Shown: positions 1 through 8,567, counted from the stretch's first letter. The stretch is DNA of 33,471 bases from Gammaproteobacteria bacterium (GCA_018827205.1 JAHJXZ010000087.1:1-33471), one strand, 5' to 3'. Notes: generated by a model not told the origin, from the sequence alone. A program made the numbers and translations.

Positions 1-533
1 CTCAGGCTGTGCACTGGCGCAGTGTCGACGCTGTCGACGCGCAGCACCGCATGCGGGTTGCCCATCGAGATGGCGGCGAGTTCAATCGGCTGGCCGTCGA
101 CGGCCACGCTGTAACTCAGTGCCTGCTGTTCGGCTTGGAAGGGGATGTCGGCAGGCACCAGGCGCGGTGCGCCCATGTTGACGCTGATCTGGCCGTCACT
201 GCGCACGTCCAGCTCGATGATGCCGCCTTTGGTTTCCACGCGCATTTGCTTCTTCACCGTCAGGCGCTTGTCCAGCACGAAGCGCGCGAAGCAGCGTGCG
301 CCGTTGCCGCACTGTTCCACTTCCGAGCCGTCGGCATTGAAGATGCGGTAGCGGAAATCCACGTCCGGGTTGCTCGGTGGCTCGACCAGCAGCAGCTGAT
401 CGAAGCCCACGCCGGTGTGGCGGTCGCCCCACTGCTTGGCGTTCTTTGGCTGGATATGCGCGTGCTGGCTGACTAGGTCGAGGACCATAAAGTCATTGCC
501 GAGGCCGTGCATCTTGGTAAAGCGCAATAACAT
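1..533 (-). CDS. dapF: Diaminopimelate epimerase, N-terminal part (cut by window edge)
   Basis: DapF interconverts LL- and meso-2,6-diaminopimelate in the cytoplasm, the step before LysA in lysine synthesis and a source of meso-DAP for peptidoglycan. The visible 177 residues begin [15 protein letters not shown], the family's typical start. They include the [17 protein letters not shown] motif, whose Cys75 is one of the two catalytic cysteines. The second cysteine lies beyond the window. An in-frame ATG at 539 overlaps the lysA stop (TAATG). I prefer the ATG at 533 because GGAG at the end of lysA sits 8 bases before it but only 2 bases before the upstream ATG. The gene is therefore almost certainly translationally coupled to lysA and shares its transcript. 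Confidence 0.95.
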   Translation of the reverse strand, partial: MLLRFTKMHGLGNDFMVLDLVSQHAHIQPKNAKQWGDRHTGVGFDQLLLVEPPSNPDVDFRYRIFNADGSEVEQCGNGARCFARFVLDKRLTVKKQMRVETKGGIIELDVRSDGQISVNMGAPRLVPADIPFQAEQQALSYSVAVDGQPIELAAISMGNPHAVLRVDSVDTAPVHSL

Positions 534-538
534 CGCCA

Positions 539-1786
539 TTACTCCGGCAGGCGGCTTTCGCCCGCAAAGAGTTCGGCCAGGGTCTCACGGCGACGCACTT
601 CGAAGGCCTGCTCACCATCCACCATCACCTCGGCGGCGCGACCGCGGGTGTTGTAGTTGGAACTCATGACAAAACCGTAAGCGCCGGCCGAGCGCACCGC
701 CAGCAGATCGCCTTCTGCCAGCGCCAGGTCGCGATCCTTGGCGAGGAAGTCGCCGGTCTCGCAGATCGGCCCGACGATGTCGTAGTTGCGCGTTGCGCTG
801 TCGCGTGGCTGCACCGGCACCACGTCCATCCAGGCCTGGTATAGGGCCGGACGGATCAGGTCGTTCATTGCCGCATCGACGATGGCGAAGTCCTTGTGTT
901 CGGTGTGCTTGAGGTACTCGACCTGGGTCAGCAGCACGCCCGCGTTGGCGACAATCGAACGGCCCGGCTCGAACACCAGAGCCAGGTCGCGGCCGGCAAT
1001 GCGCTCACGCACGGCCTTGATGTAATCGCCGGCCAATGGCGGCTGCTCGTCGCGGTACTGCACGCCAAGGCCACCACCCAGATCCAGGTGCTTGATGCGG
1101 ATGCCATCTGCGGCGAGCTGATCGATCAGCGCGAGCAGGCGGTCGAGGGCATCGAGAAATGGCGGCAACGTGGTCAGCTGTGAGCCGATATGGCAATCAA
1201 CGCCCACTACCTGCAGGTTTGGCAGCGCAGCGGCGCGGGCATAAACAGCTGGGGCCTGCTCGATGTCGATGCCGAACTTGTTTTCTTTCAGGCCGGTGGA
1301 AATGTACGGGTGGGTGCCGGCATCGACGTCCGGGTTGACCCGCAGCGAGATCGCCGCAGTCTTGCCCAACTCAGCAGCGACAAGTTGCAGGCGTTCCAGC
1401 TCGTCAGTGGACTCGACGTTGAAACAATGCACGCCAACTTCAAGGGCGCGGCGCATGTCGTCACGGCTTTTGCCGACGCCGGAGAAGACTATCTTGTCAG
1501 GCGTGCCACCCGCGCTCAATACACGCTCCAGCTCGCCACGGGAGACGATGTCAAAACCGGCGCCGAGGCGCGCCAGGACATTCAAGACGCCGAGGTTGGA
1601 GTTGGCCTTAACGGCAAAACAGACCAGATGCGCCATGCCCTGCAAGGCATCGGCATAGGCGTTGTACTGCGCTTCGATGTGCGCACGCGAATAGACATAA
1701 GTCGGCGTGCCGAAGCGTTGGGCGATGGCGGACAACGCCACCCCTTCCGCGAACAGCGTGCCGTCGCGGTAGTTGAAGGCGTTCAT
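539..1786 (-). CDS. lysA: Diaminopimelate decarboxylase
   Basis: LysA decarboxylates meso-diaminopimelate to L-lysine with pyridoxal phosphate, the last step of the pathway. The 415-residue protein has the usual length for this fold III PLP enzyme. Lys60 in CFAVKANSN is the likely PLP-binding lysine. The glycine loop [10 protein letters not shown], the phosphate-binding [11 protein letters not shown], the catalytic-Cys segment [11 protein letters not shown] and the C-terminal [10 protein letters not shown] are all present. It starts 9 bases after the stop of the upstream small lipoprotein gene and its stop overlaps a possible start of dapF. This gives a tight lptM-lysA-dapF operon on the minus strand. 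Nothing looks truncated. Confidence 0.97.
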   Translation of the reverse strand: MNAFNYRDGTLFAEGVALSAIAQRFGTPTYVYSRAHIEAQYNAYADALQGMAHLVCFAVKANSNLGVLNVLARLGAGFDIVSRGELERVLSAGGTPDKIVFSGVGKSRDDMRRALEVGVHCFNVESTDELERLQLVAAELGKTAAISLRVNPDVDAGTHPYISTGLKENKFGIDIEQAPAVYARAAALPNLQVVGVDCHIGSQLTTLPPFLDALDRLLALIDQLAADGIRIKHLDLGGGLGVQYRDEQPPLAGDYIKAVRERIAGRDLALVFEPGRSIVANAGVLLTQVEYLKHTEHKDFAIVDAAMNDLIRPALYQAWMDVVPVQPRDSATRNYDIVGPICETGDFLAKDRDLALAEGDLLAVRSAGAYGFVMSSNYNTRGRAAEVMVDGEQAFEVRRRETLAELFAGESRLPE

Positions 1787-1795
1787 GCGCTGTCC

Positions 1796-1948
1796 TTATT
1801 CGGTCTGTGCAGGTTCAGCTGCGGGCTCGGCCTGTGCGGGCGCGGACGCGGCTTCTTCAGGCAGGAACAGCGGGCCTTTCTGGCCGCAGCCAGCGAGCAA
1901 TGTGCTGATAGCAACCACGGTGAAAAGGGCAGTAAATAGCCGCTTCAT
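1796..1948 (-). CDS. lptM: Small lipoprotein of the LptM/LppL type
   Basis: This 50-residue precursor has a lipoprotein signal: MKRLFTALFTVVAISTLLAG followed by Cys21, a lipobox LLAGC. The mature part starts CGQKGPLFLP, the signature of the small outer-membrane lipoprotein encoded before lysA in gammaproteobacteria (LppL in Pseudomonas, LptM/YifL in enterobacteria). In E. coli LptM assists assembly of the LptD LPS translocon; that role is inferred here by family. The remainder is an Ala/Pro/Glu-rich tail. The ATG at 1948 was chosen because the signal peptide begins there and AGGGA lies just upstream. A longer in-frame extension upstream has no merit. Confidence 0.9.
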   Translation of the reverse strand: MKRLFTALFTVVAISTLLAGCGQKGPLFLPEEAASAPAQAEPAAEPAQTE

Positions 1949-1983
1949 GGTGAAATCCCTGTAATAAAGCATAGATGCGGCGG

Positions 1984-1989
1984 AGTATA
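1984..1989 (-). promoter_or_regulatory. Possible -10 element for lptM-lysA-dapF
   Basis: Read on the minus strand the hexamer is TATACT, about 36 bases before the lptM start. The intergenic space separates two divergent genes, so a promoter is expected here. No good -35 is visible at 16-18 bases, so the call is weak. Confidence 0.3.
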
Positions 1990-2095
1990 CCGGCCCCCCG
2001 GCAGCTTGCCTATGTGCTGGGGTTCCCGCCTGGCGCGGCTTTGCCTGTATCTTTGGCGCCATATTCACGCCCGCCGCCAGCGATCAGGAGCCTGG

Positions 2096-3136
2096 ATGGA
2101 CAATCCCGTAGCTATGAGCAGTTCGGTTTCAGTCGCTTACCTGCAGGGTTTGCTCGACTACCTGGCACGTCAGGGGCTTGATAGTGCAGAGCTGCTTGAG
2201 CGGGTGCAATTGAGCCCGCAGATTCTCGCCCAGCGTGATCAGCGCATCGCGGCTAGTACCTATCTGGAGCTGCTCGGCCATGGCGTGCGGTTGACTGGCG
2301 ATGAGCAGCTGGGCCTGCACCTAGGTGAGGCGGTGCGCCCCGGTTATTACGGCGTGTTGGGTTATCTGATCATGAGCTGCGCGACCCTTGCCGATGCTTT
2401 GCATCGCCAGGCGCGTTACGCCGCGCTGGTGGGCAACCTGGGCCAGGTTGATCTGGCCGATGAGCCGCCGCGCGCAGGGCTGGAGCCACAAGTGGCGCAC
2501 AGCTGGCAGCCGTTGTTGCCGCAGCAGAAACGCCAGCTCAGTGAAGAAACCTTGGCCGGTTGGGTGACTTTCGGTCACTGGATCAGCGGCCTGGATATTC
2601 CACCGACCGAGGTGCGTTTCCAGCATGCGGCGCCTGCGGATACCGCCGAGTACCAGCGAATCTTCCGCTGCCCAGTGCTGTTTGATCAGGCCGATAACGC
2701 CCTGATATTTCCTAAGCGTCTGCTCGCCACGCCGCTAGGGCAGGCCGATGCGCAGGTGCGCCTGATGCTCGATGCCTATGCTGATCGCCTGCTTGGTGAG
2801 ATCCAGCAGGGCCATAGCGTGTTGGATCGCGCGCGGCTGGAATTGTCGCGACAGTTGCCGGAAGTGGGCGCGGATTTGCAGCAAATCGCCGCGCGTTTGG
2901 CGCTCAGTCCGCGTACCCTGCAGCGGCGTTTGCGCGAAGCCGGGTTATCCTTCAACCAGTTGGTGGATGAAACCCGCCAGCAGCTGGTGTTGCATTACCT
3001 GCGCGACCCAGCCCTGGAACTGGCGGAAATCGCCTTCCTGGTCGGCTTTAGCGAGCCCGGTTCGCTGGCCCGCGCGTTTCGCCGCTGGACTGGGCAGAGC
3101 CCAGGCGAATATCGCCGTTGCTTGAAAGAACATTAA
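2096..3136 (+). CDS. AraC-family transcriptional regulator with arabinose-binding-like N domain
   Basis: This is a predicted 346-residue DNA-binding regulator. The first 200 or so residues (AYLQGLLDYLARQGLDSAELL onward, with HLGEAVRPGYYGVLGYL) resemble the ligand-sensing domain (Pfam Arabinose_bd) found in OruR/ArgR-like Pseudomonas AraC proteins. The last 90 residues carry two helix-turn-helix motifs: DLQQIAARLALSPRTLQRRL, and LAEIAFLVGFSEPGSLARAF followed by RRWTGQSPGEYRR. The ATG at 2096 has AGGAG 5 bases upstream; the frame stays open further upstream but without a better start. The gene is divergent from lptM-lysA and upstream of cyaY. Its ligand and targets are unknown. Being next to lysA does not prove a role in lysine metabolism. 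Confidence 0.85.
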   Translation: MDNPVAMSSSVSVAYLQGLLDYLARQGLDSAELLERVQLSPQILAQRDQRIAASTYLELLGHGVRLTGDEQLGLHLGEAVRPGYYGVLGYLIMSCATLADALHRQARYAALVGNLGQVDLADEPPRAGLEPQVAHSWQPLLPQQKRQLSEETLAGWVTFGHWISGLDIPPTEVRFQHAAPADTAEYQRIFRCPVLFDQADNALIFPKRLLATPLGQADAQVRLMLDAYADRLLGEIQQGHSVLDRARLELSRQLPEVGADLQQIAARLALSPRTLQRRLREAGLSFNQLVDETRQQLVLHYLRDPALELAEIAFLVGFSEPGSLARAFRRWTGQSPGEYRRCLKEH

Positions 3137-3189
3137 TCACCGCAGCCCAAGACTTTTGCAGTCGCTGATTTTTTTTGAGGTAAACCGTA

Positions 3190-3522
3190 ATGAGTTTGAC
3201 CGAAGCCCGCTTTCACGATCTGGTCGATGCCACCCAGCAGGCGGTGGAAGATATTTTCGATGACAGTGACCTGGACCTCGACCTGGAAAACTCCGCCGGG
3301 GTGCTGACCGTGCGCTTTGAGAACGGTACTCAGCTGATCTTCAGCCGTCAGGAACCGCTGCGCCAGCTCTGGTTGGCGGCGCGTTCCGGTGGCTTCCACT
3401 TCGATTACGACCAGGCCAGCGAGCGTTGGATTTGCGACAGCAGCGACGAACAGCTGGGCGAAATGTTGGTGCGTATTACCCTCGAACAATCCGGTGCCGA
3501 TCTTGAGTTCGAAGAACTCTGA
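3190..3522 (+). CDS. cyaY: Iron-sulfur cluster assembly regulator CyaY (bacterial frataxin)
   Basis: CyaY is the bacterial frataxin. It binds iron and the cysteine desulfurase IscS and tunes Fe-S cluster assembly in the cytoplasm. The 110-residue length is typical. The N-terminal helix is acidic (DIFDDSDLDLDLENSAGVLTV), matching the iron-binding ridge. The sheet motifs LIFSRQEPLRQLWLAARSGGFHF and the final WICDSSDEQLGEML follow. GAGGT lies upstream of the ATG. The 3' end overlaps the start region of the DUF1289 gene in another frame, so the two are probably coupled. Frataxin next to cyaA and rnk is the known Pseudomonas gene order. Confidence 0.95.
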   Translation: MSLTEARFHDLVDATQQAVEDIFDDSDLDLDLENSAGVLTVRFENGTQLIFSRQEPLRQLWLAARSGGFHFDYDQASERWICDSSDEQLGEMLVRITLEQSGADLEFEEL

Positions 3523-3709
3523 AGGCGCAGGGCAGGAGGTCGTCTCGCCCTGTCGTCGCCAGTGTTGTCTGGATGATCAGGATATCTGCCTGGGCTGCGG
3601 CCGAGTTCTGCAGGAAATTCTCGACTGGGGCAACGCCGACATGGCGCGTAAGCGCGCGATCTGCGCGGCTGCCGAAGCCCGCTTGCAACAGCGTCAAGGC
3701 ATACCTTGA
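3503..3709 (+). CDS. DUF1289 family small cysteine protein, non-ATG start
   Basis: The product is about 68 residues. Its core, SPCRRQCCLDDQDICLGCGR followed by EILDWGNADMARKRAI, is the DUF1289 signature with a C-x3-CC-x6-C-x2-C pattern that suggests metal binding. The family function is unknown. There is no ATG between the preceding stop-free overlap and the conserved core except far inside cyaY. Plausible starts are TTG at 3503 or GTG at 3494; I list the TTG. Either way the gene overlaps the end of cyaY by about 20-30 bases in a different frame, which suggests translational coupling. The start is uncertain; the family call is firmer. Confidence 0.75.
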   Translation: MSSKNSEGAGQEVVSPCRRQCCLDDQDICLGCGRVLQEILDWGNADMARKRAICAAAEARLQQRQGIP

Positions 3710-3760
3710 CCGGGCGGTCTTGTTTATTTGACTAGCTGTGGTACGGTCAGCCCAAGCCTT

Positions 3761-3797
3761 GCAAAACCCCATCTTCGTGATGGGGTTTTGCTTTTTT
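3761..3797 (+). terminator. Rho-independent terminator-type hairpin, probably within the rnk leader
   Basis: GCAAAACCCCATC (3761-3773) pairs perfectly with GATGGGGTTTTGC (3779-3791) around the loop TTCGT, followed by six T. This is a 13-base-pair stem with a U-tract. It lies 51 bases after the DUF1289 stop and only 30 bases before rnk. It can end the cyaY transcript. Because so little room is left for a promoter downstream, it may also attenuate rnk. Confidence 0.9.
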
Positions 3798-3827
3798 CAC
3801 GATCCGTAAAGGGGACATACCCGCACC

Positions 3828-4241
3828 ATGACCAGCACACCTTCGCTCACCATCACCCGTCTTGACCTGCAGCGCCTGGAGCATCTGCTCGACAGCCTGG
3901 ATGACTTCGGTCCCAGTGCCATCGCCTTGCAGGCCGAACTGGATCGTGCCGACGTAGTTGGCCATGACGAGGTGCCGGCCGGGGTAGTGACCATGAATTC
4001 GCGGGTGCATTGCCGTGAGGAAAGCAGCGGCAAGGATTACCACCTGACCCTGGTTTACCCGCAGGACGCCGGCGGTGAAGGCTGTGTGTCGGTGCTGGCG
4101 CCGGTCGGCACGGCCCTGCTGGGACTGTCGGTTGGCCAGCATATCGACTGGGCCGCACCGGGCGGCAAAGTGCTCAAACTGACACTGCTGGCGGTGGAAT
4201 ATCAGCCGGAAGCGGCGGGCGAATACAGCCGCGCCGAGTGA
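3828..4241 (+). CDS. rnk: Regulator of nucleoside diphosphate kinase
   Basis: Rnk is a GreA/GreB-related protein that binds RNA polymerase. It was found as a regulator of nucleoside diphosphate kinase and of nucleotide pools that feed alginate synthesis in P. aeruginosa. The 137-residue protein has a short helical N-terminus (ITRLDLQRLEHLLDSL) instead of the long Gre coiled coil, then the Gre-like C domain (VVTMNSRVHCREESSGKDYH, LTLVYPQDA, VSVLAPVGTALLGLSVGQ, IDWAAPGGK). The ATG at 3828 follows AAAGGGGA by 13 bases, a rather long spacing. A strong hairpin sits in the short leader. The signalling genes nearby (cyaA, algZR) fit a regulatory neighbourhood. Confidence 0.93.
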   Translation: MTSTPSLTITRLDLQRLEHLLDSLDDFGPSAIALQAELDRADVVGHDEVPAGVVTMNSRVHCREESSGKDYHLTLVYPQDAGGEGCVSVLAPVGTALLGLSVGQHIDWAAPGGKVLKLTLLAVEYQPEAAGEYSRAE

Positions 4242-4298
4242 GCAAGTTGGGCAAAGCCTTCTAGAGTAGAGCTAAGCCAATTTCGGCATGGAGGCCGT

Positions 4299-5099
4299 AT
4301 GTTCAGTCTACCCCTGTACTTTCCCCAAGGTTTTAACCTGTCCAGGGCGCTGCAATGCGCGCAGTTGGTCAGTGCCGCCTACGACCAATACAGCCAGTGG
4401 CAAACCCAGCAGCGCCCGCGGCGGCCCCAGGATTTCACCTGGCAGCCGCCTACGCTGTCCGGCTGGGGTTTTTCCGCGCCGATCTGGAGCGTGCTCAGCG
4501 AGCTGCACTTTCTCAACGAGTCGGAGCCCTTTGGCTTTGCCGCACGTGACCCGCAGGGCGAGGTCTATCTGGTGTTCCGTGGCACTGACACGGCACAGGA
4601 CTGGCTGGATGATCTGGAGGCCGGTCAGCGCGCATACCCCTGGCAAACCAGCCTGGGCAATGTGCATGACGGTTTTCTCAAGCTCTATACATCACTGCGC
4701 GATCAGGCTTTACAGGCTGTAGATACTCAGCGGCCTAGCGGGTCGCTGTGGGTGTGCGCACATAGTCTGGGTGGTGCGCTCTCCAGCCTGGCAGTGTTGG
4801 ACTTGCGCGAGCGTTGGCCGGACTTGCCCCTGCAGCACTACAGCTTTGCCAGCCCGCGCCTGGCCGCCCCGGACTTTGCCGCGTATTACAACGGGTTGCA
4901 GGTGCCGACATTTCGCGTGGTAAATGACAGTGACCTTGTTCCACAGGTTCCGCCGGGGGTTACCGACAAATGGTTGTATCAGCACCTGGGACTGGCGGTG
5001 ACCTTCAGTGCCAGTTACGCCTCGGTGGCCGACAACCACAGCCTGACTAACTGCTACCTGTACGCCTTGCAGAACCCGCAGGCGCCGATGCGCGGCTGA
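4299..5099 (+). CDS. Class 3 lipase family hydrolase
   Basis: This 266-residue alpha/beta hydrolase matches Pfam Lipase_3. The nucleophile elbow is VCAHSLGGA with Ser156. A likely acid is Asp212 in VVNDSDLVPQVPP and a likely base is His247 in ADNHSLTNC, the order expected for the triad. The oxyanion-hole strand is YLVFRGTD. The family acts on triacylglycerols or other lipid esters; the real substrate is unknown. No signal peptide is visible: the N-terminus reads MFSLPLYFPQGFNLSRA, so the protein is probably cytoplasmic or exported by another route. GGAGG lies upstream of the ATG. It follows rnk by 57 bases and converges on cyaA with an 11-base gap. Confidence 0.85.
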   Translation: MFSLPLYFPQGFNLSRALQCAQLVSAAYDQYSQWQTQQRPRRPQDFTWQPPTLSGWGFSAPIWSVLSELHFLNESEPFGFAARDPQGEVYLVFRGTDTAQDWLDDLEAGQRAYPWQTSLGNVHDGFLKLYTSLRDQALQAVDTQRPSGSLWVCAHSLGGALSSLAVLDLRERWPDLPLQHYSFASPRLAAPDFAAYYNGLQVPTFRVVNDSDLVPQVPPGVTDKWLYQHLGLAVTFSASYASVADNHSLTNCYLYALQNPQAPMRG

Positions 5100-5110
5100 A
5101 CTGTCGCGTG

Positions 5111-7966
5111 TTAGGCCTTTTGTAGGGCCTGATTAAGCGCTGCCTCTAAACGGCTTTTGTAGCGCAGGTAGTGCACGCTCTGCATATGCCCTTCGCCGAG
5201 TACCGCGGACAGGTCGAGGTCGGTGATATAGCAGGGGTAGCGCGCGCCATCGCGGCGTTGCGCGAGGATATGCTGGGCGACGGCAGCGAACAGGTCGCCA
5301 GCATATTCCAGCTCGGAAAATTCGCGGTGGTTGCAGTACAGGGTGACGTGCGAGCGCTTGCCATCCGCCGGTTCGACAATGGCCTGCACGTCATAAAACG
5401 GGTGGCTGATCGGTGATAGCGGCGGCGGTCGGCGTTCCAAACGCTGGGCGCGCAAAGGTGCATCGGGCAGCACTTGGTAATAGAGAATCTCAAGCGGCTG
5501 ATGCGCCGGCAGATTGTCCAGCGGCAGCAGGGCATTGCGCCGGTACAGCACTGATTGCAGAAAGCGTTGCAGCGGCGTCAGCAGGCTCTGTTCATCACGG
5601 AACGGCATCTGCTGGCGCCACAGCGCGTTGTGCTCGTCTAGCACGCTCAGTTCGGCCGTGGCGCTGGCTTCGTTCAGTCGGTAGAACACCTGGATGCACT
5701 GCGGTCGCCCCACGGGCAGGATCAACGCCAGGTCTTCACCTTCCAGGGCGCTACGGTCCAGATGCAGCTCGCTGTAGCCGGGCAGCTCCTCGCCCAGATG
5801 CTCGATCAGGGTGGGCAGATCTTTCAGGCTGGTATGGCTGATGTGGCCGGGCTTCAGTTCGAGCAGGTGGTAGTGCTGTTTGATCTGCAGCAGGTAGCGA
5901 TTAGCCTGTTCGCTGCTGAAGCTGCCGAGGGTTTCGCGGAACAGTTCTTCGACCCGCTCGGCAATCGCCGTAGCACGGTTGCGGCAGAAGCAGCGCACCC
6001 GCAGGTTGGGTTTCTTGCCTTTGCTGGGCAGGCTGTTGAGGAAGTCACGCAGGCAGTCGAGCAGCGCATGGGGGCCGTCATAGCGGGTTACCAACAGCTC
6101 GTTCCAGCTGTTCAGGGTGACCTGATCGATGGTCAGGATCAGGTTCTCGCGCACCCCGGAATAGCCCAGCGCATCGGTGCGTTCGGTGGTCATGTGCATG
6201 TTCATCTGGCTGAACTGCTTGAGCGGGTCGATGCCGACGTTGACCAACAGCAGCACCTCACCGGGCACGCTGGCGCTGAGCAGTGCTGCTTCGTCAACGG
6301 CAGGCAGGGGCAGCGGCACCACCTGCTGCAGGCTGCTGAGCAGGTTGGACAGCTCGTACTCGGTCAGGTCGCTGGAGCCTGGGTGCAGTGACAGCCGCGT
6401 GCTGTTGTCGATCACGCCATTGCGCTGGCACCAGGCGAGCAGTTCGACCAGCTCGCGCGAACGTTTGAGCGGTGAGAAATCTTCCAGGTCCTGGGCGTTG
6501 ACGCTGCCGCTGTACAGCGCCCACAGCGTTTCATTGGGCTCGTCCGGGCTGGGGCTCTGCGCCAGGGTCAGGGTGTCTTCGGCGAGGTCCGGGGCGATGC
6601 CCGGGTTGATAAATTCGATCTTGCCGGCCTTGCGCTCGAAGGCGGCGTAGAGGCGGCGGCCGAGGATGCCCAGATCGCGGCTGTTGAGCGAGCTGCCGGC
6701 ATGTTCGCTGCGGGCGAACTCGGAGAGAAAGCGGTAGCTGTAGGTCAGCTCGTTAACCAGCATGCGCCGTTCGGCGCTGACCTGGCGCACCTTCCACTGG
6801 CTACGGCTGTCGAGCGTCGCCAGCTGACGGCTGTCCCAATTCCAGTCGCGGGTCAGGCGTTCCAGCAGCAGACGTTGCCAGCTCTTGCGGTTGTTGCGCG
6901 GTGGGCGGCTGAGCTTTTTGTCGACCTTGAGGTACAGGCAGCGGCGGATCAGCTCCAGGCGTTCATGCTCGCCACGGGCCTTTAGATACTCCTCGAGACG
7001 TCGGTAGACCACGATATAGGGGTCGAGCTCATCGACGTCGAGGCGATTGGCGAACACCGCCTGTTTGAAACGCAGCGACAGGCACTCGACCTTGGGGTGT
7101 TCGCTGGCGTAAACCTCGGTCAGCAGCAGTTTGAGCACTGATTTGTACGGCGACTCGATGCCCTTGAACAGCTGCCACATGCCGGCGCCGATAAACTCTT
7201 CTGGCGGAATGCGCGCCAGGTGGCCGAGGTCGAGCACATCCTCGGCGCGGATAAAACGCTTGGCCAGCAAGGTGCTGGTGTAGTGCTGATAGCGCTGCTC
7301 TTCATATACCGGCACCAGCCACCACAGCGGCGTGCGCCCGCCGAGCCAGATGGCGGTGCGGTAGAACTCGTCGAGCAGCAGGTAGTGTTGCGTGGTGCCG
7401 CAGTCATCCGAGGTCAGCTGCGCTTCGCGCTCGCCCTGAGTGAAGCGTGCCGGATCGATGAGAAAGAAATGCGCTTCGGCGCCGAAGGTGGCCGCCCAGC
7501 TTTCCAGCAGTGCACATTTTTTGTTCAGTTCATGCAGCTGCAGCTGGCTGAGGTCACTGGCGTGGCAGACCCAGAAATCCATATCGCTCTGTTCGGCCTG
7601 GGCCACAGTGCCCAGGCTACCCATCAGAAACAGGCCGTGGATCGGCAGCGCTGGTTTGCCGCGATAAGGCTTGTAGACGAACGAGCGGGTCAGGCGCTGC
7701 ACTTCAGACAGTAGCTCGTCATCCGGCTCGAATCCGCTGAGGCCGGCCGGAGTCTGCCCGGAAACGTAGCCCGGCAACAGCGGATGATTGACGTGGAACA
7801 GCAGCGGCAACAGCTTGAGTACCAGTTGCTGGCGCGTCGACAGCGCCTGCATGGCGCGTTGCAGGCGGCCCTGGTTGAGTTTGAGGAAGCGCGCACGCAG
7901 CTGCGTCAGTACCTTGCGGTCGATACCGTCTTCAATGTCCGGGCGAATTTCCTCGGTACGACTCAT
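5111..7966 (-). CDS. cyaA: Class I adenylate cyclase
   Basis: CyaA makes cAMP from ATP in the cytoplasm. In Pseudomonas this signal acts through the CRP homologue Vfr. The 951-residue protein is full length for class I. The N-terminal catalytic nucleotidyltransferase domain shows GSLGTVAQAEQSDMDFWVCH, with Gly116-Ser117 and the metal-binding Asp128 and Asp130. Further conserved segments are FLIDPARFTQGE, EEQRYQHYTSTLLAKRFI and GIESPYKSVLKLLLTEVYA. The C-terminal half is the regulatory region. The gene converges on the lipase gene. The 178-base space upstream shows no clear promoter or Vfr site by eye. P. aeruginosa also uses CyaB as a major cyclase, so this enzyme may be a minor source of cAMP. 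Confidence 0.96.
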   Translation of the reverse strand: MSRTEEIRPDIEDGIDRKVLTQLRARFLKLNQGRLQRAMQALSTRQQLVLKLLPLLFHVNHPLLPGYVSGQTPAGLSGFEPDDELLSEVQRLTRSFVYKPYRGKPALPIHGLFLMGSLGTVAQAEQSDMDFWVCHASDLSQLQLHELNKKCALLESWAATFGAEAHFFLIDPARFTQGEREAQLTSDDCGTTQHYLLLDEFYRTAIWLGGRTPLWWLVPVYEEQRYQHYTSTLLAKRFIRAEDVLDLGHLARIPPEEFIGAGMWQLFKGIESPYKSVLKLLLTEVYASEHPKVECLSLRFKQAVFANRLDVDELDPYIVVYRRLEEYLKARGEHERLELIRRCLYLKVDKKLSRPPRNNRKSWQRLLLERLTRDWNWDSRQLATLDSRSQWKVRQVSAERRMLVNELTYSYRFLSEFARSEHAGSSLNSRDLGILGRRLYAAFERKAGKIEFINPGIAPDLAEDTLTLAQSPSPDEPNETLWALYSGSVNAQDLEDFSPLKRSRELVELLAWCQRNGVIDNSTRLSLHPGSSDLTEYELSNLLSSLQQVVPLPLPAVDEAALLSASVPGEVLLLVNVGIDPLKQFSQMNMHMTTERTDALGYSGVRENLILTIDQVTLNSWNELLVTRYDGPHALLDCLRDFLNSLPSKGKKPNLRVRCFCRNRATAIAERVEELFRETLGSFSSEQANRYLLQIKQHYHLLELKPGHISHTSLKDLPTLIEHLGEELPGYSELHLDRSALEGEDLALILPVGRPQCIQVFYRLNEASATAELSVLDEHNALWRQQMPFRDEQSLLTPLQRFLQSVLYRRNALLPLDNLPAHQPLEILYYQVLPDAPLRAQRLERRPPPLSPISHPFYDVQAIVEPADGKRSHVTLYCNHREFSELEYAGDLFAAVAQHILAQRRDGARYPCYITDLDLSAVLGEGHMQSVHYLRYKSRLEAALNQALQKA

Positions 7967-8144
7967 GCTCAGGCTCTGCAGGGCGGTGCGTGATCATGCC
8001 TTGCCAGGTGGCTGGCGGACGGCTGTGGATACTGGGTTATCGCCTGCGTCACGGGCAGCTTGAGGACGCCGCTGCAACGCAGGCTGGGTTGGCTCATAAG
8101 CAGTTTTGACTGTCGCTCTAACTGGCGATGTCCGTGGTCGCTGT

Positions 8145-8390
8145 TTAGGCTGCTTCGGTCACATTGAGAATGGTCAGCAGGACTTGCGCGTGTTCGGCGG
8201 CGTCGAGGCCCAGGCTGGTCAGGTAGCCGCCATCGGGTTGATTGATCAGGCCTTTGTCATGCAGGCGTTGGGCGGCGGCAATCGCCGAGGGGGTGGCAGT
8301 GTGGTGAACCTTGATTCCTTCCTGAGTGGTACCCAGGTTGAACAACGCGAGGATTTCCAGTTCGGCAATCAGTTCAGGGGTAAAGGCCAT
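8145..8390 (-). CDS. TIGR02647 family small conserved protein
   Basis: The 81-residue protein begins MAFTPELIAELEILALFNLG and contains GIKVHHTATPSAIAAAQRLHDKGLI, then LTSLGLDAAEHAQVLLTIL. I recognise this as the TIGR02647 family, conserved in Pseudomonas and relatives and of unknown function. The layout (a helix, a likely winged-helix-like segment with a DGGYLT turn, then a helix) is compatible with nucleic acid binding, but that is inference. GGAG lies upstream of the ATG. It sits between cyaA and another small gene on the same strand, with gaps of about 178 bases on each side, so it may have its own promoter. Confidence 0.8.
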   Translation of the reverse strand: MAFTPELIAELEILALFNLGTTQEGIKVHHTATPSAIAAAQRLHDKGLINQPDGGYLTSLGLDAAEHAQVLLTILNVTEAA

Positions 8391-8567
8391 AAGTACTCCA
8401 GCTTCTTGTTTTAGTGAGCTGCGGCCGGCGGCGGCAGCACCCGCTGCGGTAAATCGGCTGAAACAACAGGCAGCCTGCGAAGGCAGTGTAGTGAAGCTCC
8501 CGGCAGTCTGCTGTGACCTGATGCTGCCAGAAGTTGGCGCGTTGTGGGTTAAATTTTTCCGGGTGGT

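Noticed and set aside
1190..1939. A 249-codon plus-strand frame antisense to lysA
   Set aside because: It lies wholly over lysA and the start of lptM, and no motif supports it.
3728..3733. TTGACT as a -35 for rnk
   Set aside because: No acceptable -10 lies 16-18 bases downstream; the sequence there is C/A-rich without TATAAT likeness.
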